The translations under genes and the position numbers were made by a program. Shown here in pieces: positions 43,555 through 51,987 of a stretch of 64,000 nucleotides of DNA. A model generated the notes under the pieces. It was not told the origin of the DNA and ran no database searches. It was given only the letters and a program-made list of their open reading frames with translations. Position 1 is the stretch's first letter, and each line of letters begins with the position of its first letter. Source of the DNA: CAZMVY01 sp964617875 (GTDB taxonomy: Bacteria > Planctomycetota > Phycisphaerae > UBA1845 > PWPN01); NCBI GenBank assembly GCA_964617875.1, contig CAZUAI010000017.1:14530-78529 (forward strand), in the 5' to 3' direction.

Positions 43555-44424
43555 TCACTGCCCCGCTCTTCTGTGTTCGCGCTTGCCCAGCCGCCTTCGG
43601 CTGATCGCCACCGCGTGCGGCGAGCAATCGCACCCGAGCCAGTGCCGTCCGAGTTGCCTGGCCGCCACGAGCGTCGTGCCGCTGCCGCAGAAGAAATCCG
43701 CCACCAGGTCGCCCGGATTGCTGCTCGCCCGGATGACCCGCTCCAGCAGCGCAAGCGGCTTCTGGCCCGGGTAGCCGGTCCGTTCGAGCGATACCGTCGA
43801 AAGGAACGGCACCTCCCACACATCGGTCATCGCCGGTCCGTCGGGATGGAAGTAGAGCCGTCCGCGCTTCGTCATCTTGTACGGCCGGCCGGCCTCGTCG
43901 TGCTTCAGGCCGTCGGTACGGTGCGTGCCGTCGCGAAGCACGTGGAACGTATGGCGGCCGCGCTGCTTTGCGTACGCCAGGATCGTGTCGTGCTTACGGC
44001 CGAACCACGCACGGCTGACCCCGCCCGTGCGGTAGCTCCAGACGATCTCGTTCAGGAAGCCCTCGTAGCCGAAGATGTCGTCGAGCAACACCTTGACGTA
44101 GTGGACGACGTGCCAGTCGAGGTGCACGTACAGCGTGCCGGTCGGTCTGAGCAGCCGGTGCATCTCCCGGAGCCGGGGCTCCAGGAACGCCAGGTACGCC
44201 CGCACCCCGCCGGGCCAGCGGTCATCGAACCGGTGCCCTTCGGCCCCCTGCGAGCGAACCCTGCCCGTCTTGAACGGCGGATCGATGTAGATCAGGTCGA
44301 TGCACGCGGCCGGCAGCCGGCGCATGCACGCCAGGTTGTCCCCTTCTGCCACGCTGTCGTACGGAACGTCCGGAGTCCGGCCCGCCCTGCGGCGCGCCGG
44401 ACCCCGCCGGGAGTCACTGGCCAT
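43555..44424 (-). CDS. Orphan beta-class DNA methyltransferase (N4-cytosine or N6-adenine)
   Basis: A 289-residue methyltransferase. The catalytic motif IV DLIYIDPPFKTG (about residue 45) precedes the SAM-binding motif I ADFFCGSGTTLVAARQLG (about residue 245), the order of the beta class. DPPF can go with adenine or cytosine amino-group methylation. No restriction endonuclease is adjacent, so it may be regulatory or a relic of a restriction system. Its ATG overlaps the end of the 52-residue membrane gene by 11 bases. Downstream bases 43402-43554 hold no gene. Confidence 0.86.
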   Translation of the reverse strand: MASDSRRGPARRRAGRTPDVPYDSVAEGDNLACMRRLPAACIDLIYIDPPFKTGRVRSQGAEGHRFDDRWPGGVRAYLAFLEPRLREMHRLLRPTGTLYVHLDWHVVHYVKVLLDDIFGYEGFLNEIVWSYRTGGVSRAWFGRKHDTILAYAKQRGRHTFHVLRDGTHRTDGLKHDEAGRPYKMTKRGRLYFHPDGPAMTDVWEVPFLSTVSLERTGYPGQKPLALLERVIRASSNPGDLVADFFCGSGTTLVAARQLGRHWLGCDCSPHAVAISRRRLGKREHRRAGQ

Positions 44425-44572
44425 GGTTCGCGGCCTTCTCCTCCCTGGACAGCCGCCGGAGCATCGTCCACACGTCGAACCACCCGCCGATCGTGATGAC
44501 GACGCCGAGGCCGAAGTAGCTGATCGCGGCCGCGAACATCACGCAGATCCAGAATATGCCCATGCCGCTCAT
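44414..44572 (-). CDS. 52-residue single-helix membrane protein, symporter partner
   Basis: The protein reads MSGMGIFWICVMFAAAISYF, then GLGVVITIGGWFDVW and a charged tail ending EEKAANHGQ. It has one or two membrane segments. Its ATG overlaps the stop of the symporter gene (ATGA), and it then overlaps the methyltransferase start. Small membrane proteins of this size are often encoded with sodium:solute symporters and probably act as accessory subunits; direct evidence is lacking. Confidence 0.75.
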   Translation of the reverse strand: MSGMGIFWICVMFAAAISYFGLGVVITIGGWFDVWTMLRRLSREEKAANHGQ

Positions 44573-46218
44573 CGCACGTCCTCCGTCCCGATCACGGTTC
44601 GCGGGGCCGGTTGCGGAGCACCGGGGCCCCGCCACCCTTCGTAGACGAGGCTGCCGACGACCATCCCCGCGATGCCAAGCGGATAACTGATCAGCCCGAG
44701 CACCGGCTCGCTCAGGTGATCGTTGATCCGCGCCGCCAGCCCCACCGGGACGTGGTGCGGATCCGTGATCGCCCGCTCGACGCTCAGCGCAATGATGTAC
44801 ACGACCATCGCGAACATCCCCGGCGCCGCCCCGCAGATGAGCCCCGCGTAGGCCCCCGCGACATTGGCCCTCTTCCAATACAACCCGAACGCCAGCAGTG
44901 TCGCCGCCCCGGCGAAGTACATGCTGCCCGTCAGCGCCAGGAACGCCCACACGCTGCTCTTCGTCTCGTACCAGAGCCCGAACACGAGCAGGTAGGCCCC
45001 CAGGCACAGGATGAAGAACCGCGTGATCCACAGACGCTGCCGGTCGTTCAGCGTGACGCCCGCCGCGGACAGAACCGGGGTGATCAGGTCCTCGGTAATG
45101 ACGCCGCTCCACGCAAGCAGGTAACCGCTGTGCGTGGACATCAGCGCCGCCAGCATGCCCGCGACCAGCAGCCCCGCCACCCCGTTCGGCAGGATTGTCG
45201 CGAGGTACTGCGGCATGGCCTGCATGTCGCTCAGCGACTTGACGTCCACGCCCCCGCGGTAGAAGAACGCCAGGGCCGCGACGCCCCAGAGCATCGGGAT
45301 GATCGCCCGGCCGAAGTAGTTGATCGCCGACAACGACCACATGACCCGTGCCGTCCGCGGCGAATCGGCGGCGGCCGTGCGGAACGCCGACGTCTGCCAG
45401 CAGGAGGTGGCCGTCCAATGCAGAACCTGCCACGCGACAAAAACCCCGCCCAGCCCCAGCATGACCCGCCCCACGGACACGCTGGCGAAGGGGTTCACCC
45501 CGTAGGGCACGCCATCGTGCGTTCGGCAGGCCTGGACGCTCTGGAGGATTCCCTCCACACCGCCCGTCTGCGGGTTGGTGAGCACCAGCCACGTCGTCAC
45601 GCCCATGCCCAGCGTGAGCACCACGAACTGGATGTAGTCGGTAACGACGACGGACACCATGCCGCCCAGCAGCGTATAGGCGAGGACGAGGATGACGAGG
45701 GCGCTCATCACGAGGTTGAGCGACGGCAGCGTCGTGCCGGCCACGTGCCAATCGGGGATGTTCGTCATGATCCGGACGAACTCCGCCTCGATCTTGAGAA
45801 ATACGCCGTAATTCAGGATGCCGGCGGACGCCAGGATGAGCCCGCCGAGGAGCCGCACGCCGCGGCTGTACCGCTTCTGGTAGTACTCGGCGAACGTCGT
45901 CACGCCCGATGCCCGGAAACCCGACACCATGAAGCCTGTCAGGCCCACGAAGAGCGTGCAGCAGAGGGCGATCACGCCGATGACGAACGAGGAGAGCCCG
46001 TGCACAAAGCCGAGCTGGGCGAAATACATGACCGTGATCAGGCCGAGTTCCGTGGCCGTCAGTGTGGCCGTCGCCAGGAAGATCGAGAGGCTGCGGCCGG
46101 CGACGAGAAACTCGGCCTGGCCGCGGATGTACTTGCGGAGCAGAAAGCCCGGCAGCGAACCGACGAGGATGTAGATGACCACGACGGCCCAGTCGATCCC
46201 GGCAAATGTTGCGAGCAT
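44569..46218 (-). CDS. Sodium:solute symporter (SSS family)
   Basis: A 549-residue transporter with about 13-14 membrane helices. Family marks include FLVAGRSLSIFLATATLTATE, ASGVTTFAEYYQKRYSRG, YTLLGGMVSVVVTDYIQFVV (the helix 5-6 sodium signature region) and MLAALMSTHSGYLLAWSGV. The ATG at 46218 follows GGAGG. Substrate cannot be assigned; other members carry sugars, nucleobases or organic acids. Cotranscribed with the 52-residue membrane protein. Confidence 0.9.
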   Translation of the reverse strand: MLATFAGIDWAVVVIYILVGSLPGFLLRKYIRGQAEFLVAGRSLSIFLATATLTATELGLITVMYFAQLGFVHGLSSFVIGVIALCCTLFVGLTGFMVSGFRASGVTTFAEYYQKRYSRGVRLLGGLILASAGILNYGVFLKIEAEFVRIMTNIPDWHVAGTTLPSLNLVMSALVILVLAYTLLGGMVSVVVTDYIQFVVLTLGMGVTTWLVLTNPQTGGVEGILQSVQACRTHDGVPYGVNPFASVSVGRVMLGLGGVFVAWQVLHWTATSCWQTSAFRTAAADSPRTARVMWSLSAINYFGRAIIPMLWGVAALAFFYRGGVDVKSLSDMQAMPQYLATILPNGVAGLLVAGMLAALMSTHSGYLLAWSGVITEDLITPVLSAAGVTLNDRQRLWITRFFILCLGAYLLVFGLWYETKSSVWAFLALTGSMYFAGAATLLAFGLYWKRANVAGAYAGLICGAAPGMFAMVVYIIALSVERAITDPHHVPVGLAARINDHLSEPVLGLISYPLGIAGMVVGSLVYEGWRGPGAPQPAPRTVIGTEDVR

Positions 46219-46444
46219 ACAGGTCCTCCGCCCCGTCGCCCGCCGTCGCGGCGCCGACAACGCACCGCCCCCAGGCCAGGGCCGCAATACCGTGAACCGC
46301 CGACAGGCCGCAAGGCCGCCGCCCGCGGTCCGACCGGGTCATTGTGGGGCCCCGCCGCCGTGTTGTCCAGCACGCCGCCGGCCACCGGATACCATCGGCA
46401 CGACGGCGGTCTCGGAGTGCGCCCGCCGAAGGCGAGGCACTGGC

Positions 46445-46864
46445 CTACGGTGACGCCGCCGGGAACTTCAGGTGCGGCCGCAGACGCTCGACGAGGGCGG
46501 GGCCGATGCCCTTGACCGCATCGAGGTCCTCTGCCGATCGGAACACGACGGCGGGCCGGCCGGGCGATGCCGCCAATGCCTTTTGTCGCTCGGCGCGATA
46601 CGCCACGATCCGCCGGGCCAGCGCCTCGCCGACCCCCGGCAGGCGAGACAACTCCGCCCACGACGCCACGTTCGGGTCGATCGCCTGCTCCACCTGCGCG
46701 ATGCGGGCGGGATCGATCTGCACGGGCTCCTCCAGCACGACGGGGCGGAGCCAGCGGAACACCAGGGCGTAGACCAGCAGCAACCCGAGGATACCATAGC
46801 AGGCCAGATGCACGCTGAAGGGAACGTAAGGCGAGGAACGGTGCTGGGGGCCCGTATCAGCCAT
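46445..46864 (-). CDS. ComEA-like helix-hairpin-helix protein with membrane anchor
   Basis: A 139-residue protein with one membrane helix (HLACYGILGLLLVYALVFRW) followed by two helix-hairpin-helix motifs (ELSRLPGVGEALARRIVAYR and DLDAVKGIGPALVERLRPHL). This is the make-up of ComEA, which binds incoming DNA at the envelope in natural transformation. No comEC or other competence gene is near, so the role in uptake is unproven. An upstream ATG would add 28 residues without features. Confidence 0.8.
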   Translation of the reverse strand: MADTGPQHRSSPYVPFSVHLACYGILGLLLVYALVFRWLRPVVLEEPVQIDPARIAQVEQAIDPNVASWAELSRLPGVGEALARRIVAYRAERQKALAASPGRPAVVFRSAEDLDAVKGIGPALVERLRPHLKFPAASP

Positions 46865-47062
46865 GCCTGACAGGATACGGCGAGCGGGCATCAACCGGCA
46901 ACCGAGGACGATCCGGTCGTTCACGAGCGTTATTATGGGCCGCCCCACCCCGCCTTCTCGGAGCCCGACGGGGGTTGTTTGACTCCCAGGGAGAACCCGC
47001 TAGACTATGGGCAATACCTCGGCCGTCCGGCCAACCGGGCCGGACGCGCCGAATCGGGCGAT

Positions 47063-47135
47063 TCCCCGATAGCTCAATCGGTAGAGCGAGCGGCTGTTAA
47101 CCGCTAGGTTCCAGGTTCGAGCCCTGGTCGGGGAG
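47063..47135 (+). tRNA. tRNA-Asn (GTT)
   Basis: A 73-base cloverleaf: acceptor TCCCCGA/TCGGGGA, D-arm GCTC/GAGC, anticodon loop CTGTTAA with anticodon GTT, T-arm CCAGG-TTCGAGC-CCTGG, discriminator G, no encoded CCA. It is the last chromosomal gene before the prophage. Confidence 0.95.
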
Positions 47136-47179
47136 CTTCTTTCAACCAGTCGAACTAACGCGGCTGGTTGAGTTAACGC

Positions 47180-47215
47180 AAACGCCCGACCATGAAAATG
47201 GCCGGGCGTTTTCGT
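47180..47215 (+). terminator. Terminator downstream of tRNA-Asn
   Basis: Outer arms AAACGCCCG and CGGGCGTTT, an A-C mismatch, inner CCAT/ATGG, and a GAAA tetraloop, followed by TTCGTATCT. A weaker TCAACCAG/CTGGTTGA hairpin lies just before it. It also marks the approximate left limit of the prophage. Confidence 0.78.
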
Positions 47216-47368
47216 ATCTCTATGCCCGCAAAGGGTTACGGCGTTGCCGCCCACGCGGGCCGCGCTCTCTGTTTCAAACCCCCTCGCCAAACCCGCAGCC
47301 CGAAACGTACACGTTCCGTCCCGCACCCCGAGAGCAACGGCCCGAACTCTCTGACTCTCTCGTAAACA

Positions 47369-47396
47369 GCCCTCGCCCAGTTAACAGACCCGTTCG
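47369..47396. repeat. 28-bp perfect direct repeat, left copy
   Basis: Identical to 47884-47911 over 28 bases (begins GCCCTCGCCCAGTTAAC); weaker similarity continues to a shared ATTTCGAACTT about 25 bases on. The two copies flank the DUF5661 gene. Candidate attachment-site or cassette boundary. Confidence 0.7.
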
Positions 47397-47454
47397 CACC
47401 GGGACCATGAGCGATTTCGAACTTTCATTGCTTGGTCATCCTCGCGCGGGACGT

Positions 47455-47727
47455 TCACCGGCGCGAAGCCCAGTAGGCGTCGGCCTCGGCTTCGAGCTTA
47501 TCCAGCCGCGTGTAGTAATCCGGGAATTCCTTGAGGTGCGCCCAAGCGATCTTGCCGGTCAGCAGTTCGTCATCATTGGTGACGTTGGTTTCCGGATCGC
47601 GCAGGCCGTGCTCGAACTCGACTTCCAGCCCGCGTCGGAACTGCTCCAGGTCAATCGTGTCCCAGCGGACGTGAAGTGAATCGCCGATGCGTCTGGCCTC
47701 GTCGGCGCTGATGCTTCGTTTGCTCAT
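47455..47727 (-). CDS. DUF5661-family protein
   Basis: A 90-residue protein matching the DUF5661 pattern closely: DEARRIGDSLHVRWDTIDLE, then FEHGLRDPETNVTNDDELL and KIAWAHLKEFPDYYTRLDKL. Function is unknown; the family is often carried on mobile or accessory DNA. AGGAG precedes the ATG at 47727. It sits alone between the two copies of the 28-bp direct repeat and reads away from the integration module. Confidence 0.8.
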   Translation of the reverse strand: MSKRSISADEARRIGDSLHVRWDTIDLEQFRRGLEVEFEHGLRDPETNVTNDDELLTGKIAWAHLKEFPDYYTRLDKLEAEADAYWASRR

Positions 47728-47883
47728 AGTCGGCGCTCCTTTGTCAAGTGGCGTCCAACGCCCAACCGCAACGTGGGCCGTGGTCACCATCTCAATCAAA
47801 CCATTCTACCTCATACCAGGATCGCACGGCCATTCTCGCGCGGCAGTTGGCCGCTCCCTGCGGGATCGATGGCGAGCCTCGAC

Positions 47884-47911
47884 GCCCTCGCCCAGTTAAC
47901 AGACCCGTTCG
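47884..47911. repeat. 28-bp perfect direct repeat, right copy
   Basis: Partner of 47369-47396, 515 bases apart start to start. It lies 130 bases before the first gene of the integration module. Confidence 0.7.
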
Positions 47912-48041
47912 TCCCGGACCCTACCGCCATTTCGAACTTCCGCCGGGTAAGTAAACAGTGGACGAGCATCGATAACCCAGCCAGACAGCGAGCCGGTCGC
48001 CAGGCGAAGGCCGTTGTGGGCACATCCGCAAGGAGCCCGCA

Positions 48042-48266
48042 ATGGATGAACCCATCGCCGACCCCCGGAACCCGGCCGCGATGACCCCGCACGAGCGCCG
48101 CCAGGAGATCGCCGCCATCCTCGCCCGGGGCGTGCTTCGCCTCCGCCAGGCGGGCCAAGCATCGCCAGGTTCGCGTTCCTCTCGCACCCCCGAAAATCCC
48201 GCGAAACAGAGGCAAAACGGACTTGATGAGGGGGCCGAAACGAGCCCTCATGTGCTCGCTCGATAG
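48042..48266 (+). CDS. 74-residue protein of the serine-recombinase module
   Basis: A small hydrophilic protein with AMTPHERRQEIAAILARGVL, a helical segment that recurs in proteins encoded just before DUF2924 and large serine recombinases. AAGGAG lies 6 bases before the ATG. Function unknown; its constant position suggests a part in integration or its control. The C-terminal half is low-complexity and probably disordered. Confidence 0.65.
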   Translation: MDEPIADPRNPAAMTPHERRQEIAAILARGVLRLRQAGQASPGSRSSRTPENPAKQRQNGLDEGAETSPHVLAR

Positions 48267-48299
48267 CCACGAGCGAAGCATGAAAGGAGCTCGAAAAAC

Positions 48300-48794
48300 A
48301 TGAGTGTGAACATCGCCAAAGAGGTCGCCGCCCTGGGCCGGTTGACGGTCAAGGAACTGCGGGCCAAGCACATCGAGGTCTTCGGCGAGGCCACGCGCAG
48401 CGGCAACAAGGACTGGCTGCGTAAGCGCATCGCCTGGCGCATCCAGGCCAACGCCAGCGGCGACCTGTCCGAGCGGGCCAGGCGGCGGGCCGATGAATTG
48501 GCCAACGACGCCGACCTGCGAACCACCGCCCCGAAGGACAACCAGGTCGCCATCACCACCACGGCGTCGGTCGCCTTCGACCACGATTCGCGGTTGCCCA
48601 TGCCGGGCGCGATCCTGCGGCGGCCATACAAGGGCCGCGAGATCGTGGTGCGAGTCCTGCCACGGGGCTTCGAGTACGAGGGCGAGGTCTACCGCACGCT
48701 CTCGGCCGTCGCCAGGGCCGTCACCGGCACGCACTGGAACGGATACCACTTCTTCAACCTGAAGCCCGGCAAGAATGGAGTCGCCGATGAGTAG
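48300..48794 (+). CDS. DUF2924 protein
   Basis: A 164-residue protein with the family start IAKEVAALGRLTVKELRAKH, a GNKDWLRKRIAWRIQANASG segment, and the DNA-processing-like core GAILRRPYKGREIVVRVLPR and EGEVYRTLSAVARAVTGTHW. DUF2924 genes are found next to large serine recombinases in phages and islands and are thought to help the recombinase, perhaps as a directionality factor; this is not proven. The recombinase start overlaps its stop by eight bases. Confidence 0.88.
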   Translation: MSVNIAKEVAALGRLTVKELRAKHIEVFGEATRSGNKDWLRKRIAWRIQANASGDLSERARRRADELANDADLRTTAPKDNQVAITTTASVAFDHDSRLPMPGAILRRPYKGREIVVRVLPRGFEYEGEVYRTLSAVARAVTGTHWNGYHFFNLKPGKNGVADE

Positions 48795-50352
48795 GACCAC
48801 CGCCAACACGCCCATCACGTTCCGGTGCGCGGTCTACACCCGCAAGAGCACCGAGGACGGTCTCGAGCAGGAGTTCAACAGCCTCGACGCCCAACGCGAC
48901 GCGGGCGAAGCGTACATCGCCAGCCAGAAGTCCGAGGGCTGGGTCTGCCTGCCCGACCATTACGACGACGGCGGCTTCACCGGCGGAAACATGGATCGCC
49001 CGGCTCTCCAACGCCTCCTGGCCGACATCGAGGCGGGCAAGGTTGACTGCATCGTGGTCTACAAGGTGGACCGTCTCAGCCGCTCGCTGATCGACTTCTC
49101 GAAGATCATGGACGTGCTGGAACGGCACAAGGTGTCGTTCGTTTCGGTGACACAGCAGTTCAACACCAGCACGTCGATGGGCCGCTTGATGCTCAACGTG
49201 CTTCTGTCGTTCGCCCAGTTCGAGCGGGAGATGATCAGCGAGCGCACCCGCGACAAGATCGCGGCCACGCGGCGCAAGGGGAAATGGACCGGCGGCATGC
49301 CGCTGTTGGGTTACGACGTGGACGTGCGGGGCGGGCGCTTGTTGGTCAACGAGGAAGAGGCCGCCCGCGTGCGGGAGATCTTCGAGCTGTACCTAGACCG
49401 CCAGTCGCTGATCACCACGGCGACGGAACTGGACCAGCGCGGCTGGACCACCAAGCGATGGGTCACGAAGAAGGGCCGCGAGATGGGCGGCAAGCCGTGG
49501 GGCAAGAACAGCCTCTTCAAGATGCTGACCAACCGCCTCTACCTGGGCAAGATCACCTACAAGGACGAGATTCACGAGGGCGAGCACGCGGCCATCGTTG
49601 ACGAGGAAATCTTCGAGCGGACGCAGCGGATGCTCAAACGCAACGGCCGCACGGGCGGGGCGCACGTCAAGAACCGCCACGGGGCGTTGCTCAAGGGCCT
49701 GGTGCGTTGCGTCACCTGCGACTGCGCGATGGCCCCGGCCCACACTGTCAAGAACGGCACGAAGGTGTATCGCTATTACTGCTGCACCAACGCCCAGAAA
49801 CGCGGCTGGCACGTCTGCCCCACGCCGTCGGTGCCAGCGCCGGAACTGGAGCGGTTCGTGGTCGAACAGGTCAAGGTCATCGGCAAGGACACCGACCTGC
49901 TGGCCGAGACGCTTGCCGAAAGCCGCCGCCAACGCGAGGAGGCCATCGGCAAGCTGGAGGTCGAGAAGCGAACGCTCGAACGCGAGCTACAGCGCCACAA
50001 CAACGATCTCCGCAAGCTGGCGGGCAAGGACGGCCTGGCGACCGACCGCATGGCCGACATCCAGGATCGCATCCGCACCGCCGAACAACGCGCCACCGAG
50101 GTGCGCGAGCAGATCATCGCCTTGTCCCGCGAACTGGTGGACGCCCGCGAGGTCGGCGAGGCATGCTCCTTGTTCGAGCCGCTCTGGGAAACGCTCAGCG
50201 CCCGCGAGCAGGCCCGCATCCTGCACCTATTGATCGAGCGGGTGGACTACGACGGCCCCAACGGAAAGGTCGCCATCACCTTCCACCCCACGGGTATCAA
50301 GACCTTGGCTGACGAACTGACCCCCGGAATCCGACAGGAGGTGACCGCATGA
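48787..50352 (+). CDS. Large serine recombinase (phage integrase)
   Basis: A 521-residue integrase. The resolvase domain holds the nucleophilic Ser in CAVYTRKSTEDGLEQEF (about residue 18), the conserved Arg region VVYKVDRLSRSLIDFS, and FAQFEREMISERTRDKI. The recombinase domain (GMPLLGYDVDVRGGRLLVNE onward) and a zinc ribbon (LVRCVTCDCAMAP and YYCCTNAQKRGWHVC) follow, then a coiled coil at about 370-450 that controls the direction of recombination. The ATG at 48787 has GGAG 8 bases upstream; an ATG at 48775 is an alternative. The HTH gene overlaps its stop (ATGA). Confidence 0.94.
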   Translation: MSRTTANTPITFRCAVYTRKSTEDGLEQEFNSLDAQRDAGEAYIASQKSEGWVCLPDHYDDGGFTGGNMDRPALQRLLADIEAGKVDCIVVYKVDRLSRSLIDFSKIMDVLERHKVSFVSVTQQFNTSTSMGRLMLNVLLSFAQFEREMISERTRDKIAATRRKGKWTGGMPLLGYDVDVRGGRLLVNEEEAARVREIFELYLDRQSLITTATELDQRGWTTKRWVTKKGREMGGKPWGKNSLFKMLTNRLYLGKITYKDEIHEGEHAAIVDEEIFERTQRMLKRNGRTGGAHVKNRHGALLKGLVRCVTCDCAMAPAHTVKNGTKVYRYYCCTNAQKRGWHVCPTPSVPAPELERFVVEQVKVIGKDTDLLAETLAESRRQREEAIGKLEVEKRTLERELQRHNNDLRKLAGKDGLATDRMADIQDRIRTAEQRATEVREQIIALSRELVDAREVGEACSLFEPLWETLSAREQARILHLLIERVDYDGPNGKVAITFHPTGIKTLADELTPGIRQEVTA

Positions 50353-50810
50353 AGGGTTTGACGATTGAGTGCGACGTGCATTTCACGCGGGGCCAGCGCA
50401 CCCGCAAGGTGATTCAGGAAGGCCCGCCGCCGGAACCGGCTGCGACGCCCGAAGGCACGATCCCGCGCATCGCGCGGCTGATGGCACTGGCGATCCGGTT
50501 CGACCGGCTCATCAAGGCGGGAGAGATCACCGACCAGGCCGACCTGGCCCGCCTGGGCAACGTGACCCGCGCCCGCGTGACGCAGATCATGAACCTGCTC
50601 CAACTCGCGCCGGACATTCAGGAGGACATCCTGTTCCTGCCGCGCACGTTCCGGGGGCGCGACCCCATCCGCGAGATCATGGTGCGGCCCATCGCGGCCG
50701 AGCCGGACTGGCGCAAGCAGCGACGGCTCTGGAAGTGCCTGACGTTCGATCAGGGGGTTGAGGCCGCGCCGGTGGGCGAAGACGTGACACCAGATCGGCC
50801 CCAGTGCTGA
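50349..50810 (+). CDS. Small HTH protein of the recombinase module
   Basis: A 153-residue protein with a ParB/sigma-like helix-turn-helix: ITDQADLARLGNVTRARVTQ then IMNLLQLAPDIQEDILFLP. It is coupled to the recombinase by a four-base overlap and has a strong AGGAGG site. Proteins of this type stand downstream of many such recombinases; a role as a DNA-binding accessory or regulator is likely. No signal peptide or metal site is seen. Confidence 0.78.
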   Translation: MKGLTIECDVHFTRGQRTRKVIQEGPPPEPAATPEGTIPRIARLMALAIRFDRLIKAGEITDQADLARLGNVTRARVTQIMNLLQLAPDIQEDILFLPRTFRGRDPIREIMVRPIAAEPDWRKQRRLWKCLTFDQGVEAAPVGEDVTPDRPQC

Positions 50811-50831
50811 CAAGGGTTTACGGGCCAAAGT

Positions 50832-50849
50832 GCCAGAATCTGGCGTTTT
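50832..50849 (+). terminator. Weak terminator after the recombinase module
   Basis: GCCAGA-A-TCTGGC palindrome followed by GTTTTC, 22 bases beyond the HTH gene stop. Confidence 0.5.
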
Positions 50850-50923
50850 CGCATTCTGCGCCTCCACCCGTCCAAGAGGTCTCAGCCGGTCTCAGGCGAT
50901 CGGCGACGTGAGACTGAAAGACA

Positions 50924-50948
50924 CCGCGTTTTCACGGGCAAAACGCGG
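50924..50948. terminator. Bidirectional hairpin between converging phage modules
   Basis: Nine-base perfect arms CCGCGTTTT and AAAACGCGG with a 7-base loop. The A/T runs are at the stem ends nearest the loop, so termination is possible in both directions but not certain. Late genes arrive from the right, the integration module from the left. Confidence 0.5.
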
Positions 50949-50998
50949 CAAAGTCTCAAAATCGCCTGTCTTCGCGTTCTACGCCCCCCGGCACTGCA

Positions 50999-51337
50999 TC
51001 ACGTCTTCACCGCCGCCGTGCGAACCACCGTCTCTGCCAACGTCTCCCACTCGGGCAGCGTGCCGTCCGCCTGGTAGGCCTTGCGGGCCTCGCGGATGGC
51101 GGCGTGGAGTTCCGGCCACTCCTGCGACTCGTCCTCGGCCTCGAACAGATGCCCGATGGCCCGGAGGCGGTAGGCGTATCCCTCGCGCGTTTCGGTCAGG
51201 AGCACCAGTGCCGCGCCCAGGTGTTTCTCGACACACTCGACGCAGCTCGGCCGTGTGGGCGTGTAGGCCCGGCGCGGAATCACCACCGGCGGGCAGTCAT
51301 TGCACTTCTTCTGTTTGGGTGCGGGCGTTCCAGTCAT
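50999..51337 (-). CDS. Phage protein with two CxxC pairs
   Basis: A 112-residue protein at the end of the late operon. KKCNDCPPVVIP and RPSCVECVEKHL give two CxxC pairs that could bind zinc; the rest is helical (YAYRLRAIGHLFEAEDESQ). Function unknown. Start chosen at 51337, 13 bases after the preceding gene. Confidence 0.6.
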   Translation of the reverse strand: MTGTPAPKQKKCNDCPPVVIPRRAYTPTRPSCVECVEKHLGAALVLLTETREGYAYRLRAIGHLFEAEDESQEWPELHAAIREARKAYQADGTLPEWETLAETVVRTAAVKT

Positions 51338-51350
51338 CGGCAAGTCTCCA

Positions 51351-51977
51351 TCAGGGTGCGGGGGCGAAGGCCAGGTCGAACCGATACCACGCCCCGAAGT
51401 GGTAGAGCGGATCATTGGTCGAGGCGCTGATGAACAATGTGTGCGCCCCGGGATGGAGCAGCACTTGTTGGGGCGGCGGCGGGTCGGAGACGACCGGGGC
51501 CATGCCGCCTGCGCAGCCTTGACCGCCGCCGGGCGCATGGGCGGAACCGACGAGGTTGCCATCGACGTAGAGGCTCATCACGTCGTACCACGGGTCCTGC
51601 GTCTCGCCCACGCCCGACCAGTTGACGGTCATGATCATCGCCTGCGGCACGACGATCTCCGCCGTGGCCGTGGCGTTCTGCGTATAGGGATTGTGGCTGC
51701 GGCAGTTCTGGTCGTCTTCCCAGTCCAGACGCAGGCCCAGTCCATTGTTCAGGATCGACCATGGGCTGGCGGGCACGTCGGCGGGATCGTCGTAGGCGCG
51801 GAACGCGCCGTCCTGCCCACCGTCGATGAACCCCGAATCGGTAAATGACCACTGCTGGGTGAACTCGATGCAGCAGGCCGGGCAGGTCTCCTCGGCGTTG
51901 TAGACCGCCGACTTGCCGCCCAGCAGAACGCCGCGTTTGCCGCCCTCGACTACGACTGATTTGCCCGGTGCGCCCAC
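51351..51977 (-). CDS. Phage distal structural protein, unknown
   Basis: A 208-residue protein starting with GTG (AAGGAGG 6 bases upstream): VGAPGKSVVVEGGKRGVLL, then ETCPACC and a beta-rich body (AMIMTVNWSGVGETQD, GAHTLFISASTNDP). It could be a tail-tip or fibre component with a carbohydrate-binding-like sandwich. I do not recognise a family. Confidence 0.6.
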   Translation of the reverse strand: MGAPGKSVVVEGGKRGVLLGGKSAVYNAEETCPACCIEFTQQWSFTDSGFIDGGQDGAFRAYDDPADVPASPWSILNNGLGLRLDWEDDQNCRSHNPYTQNATATAEIVVPQAMIMTVNWSGVGETQDPWYDVMSLYVDGNLVGSAHAPGGGQGCAGGMAPVVSDPPPPQQVLLHPGAHTLFISASTNDPLYHFGAWYRFDLAFAPAP

Positions 51978-51987
51978 GCTGGCCTCC

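Noticed and set aside
47063..47135. tRNA-Asn 3-prime end as the prophage attachment site
   Set aside because: Large serine recombinases rarely use tRNA genes, and no repeat of the tRNA end is found inside the window. The right end is outside, so this stays open.
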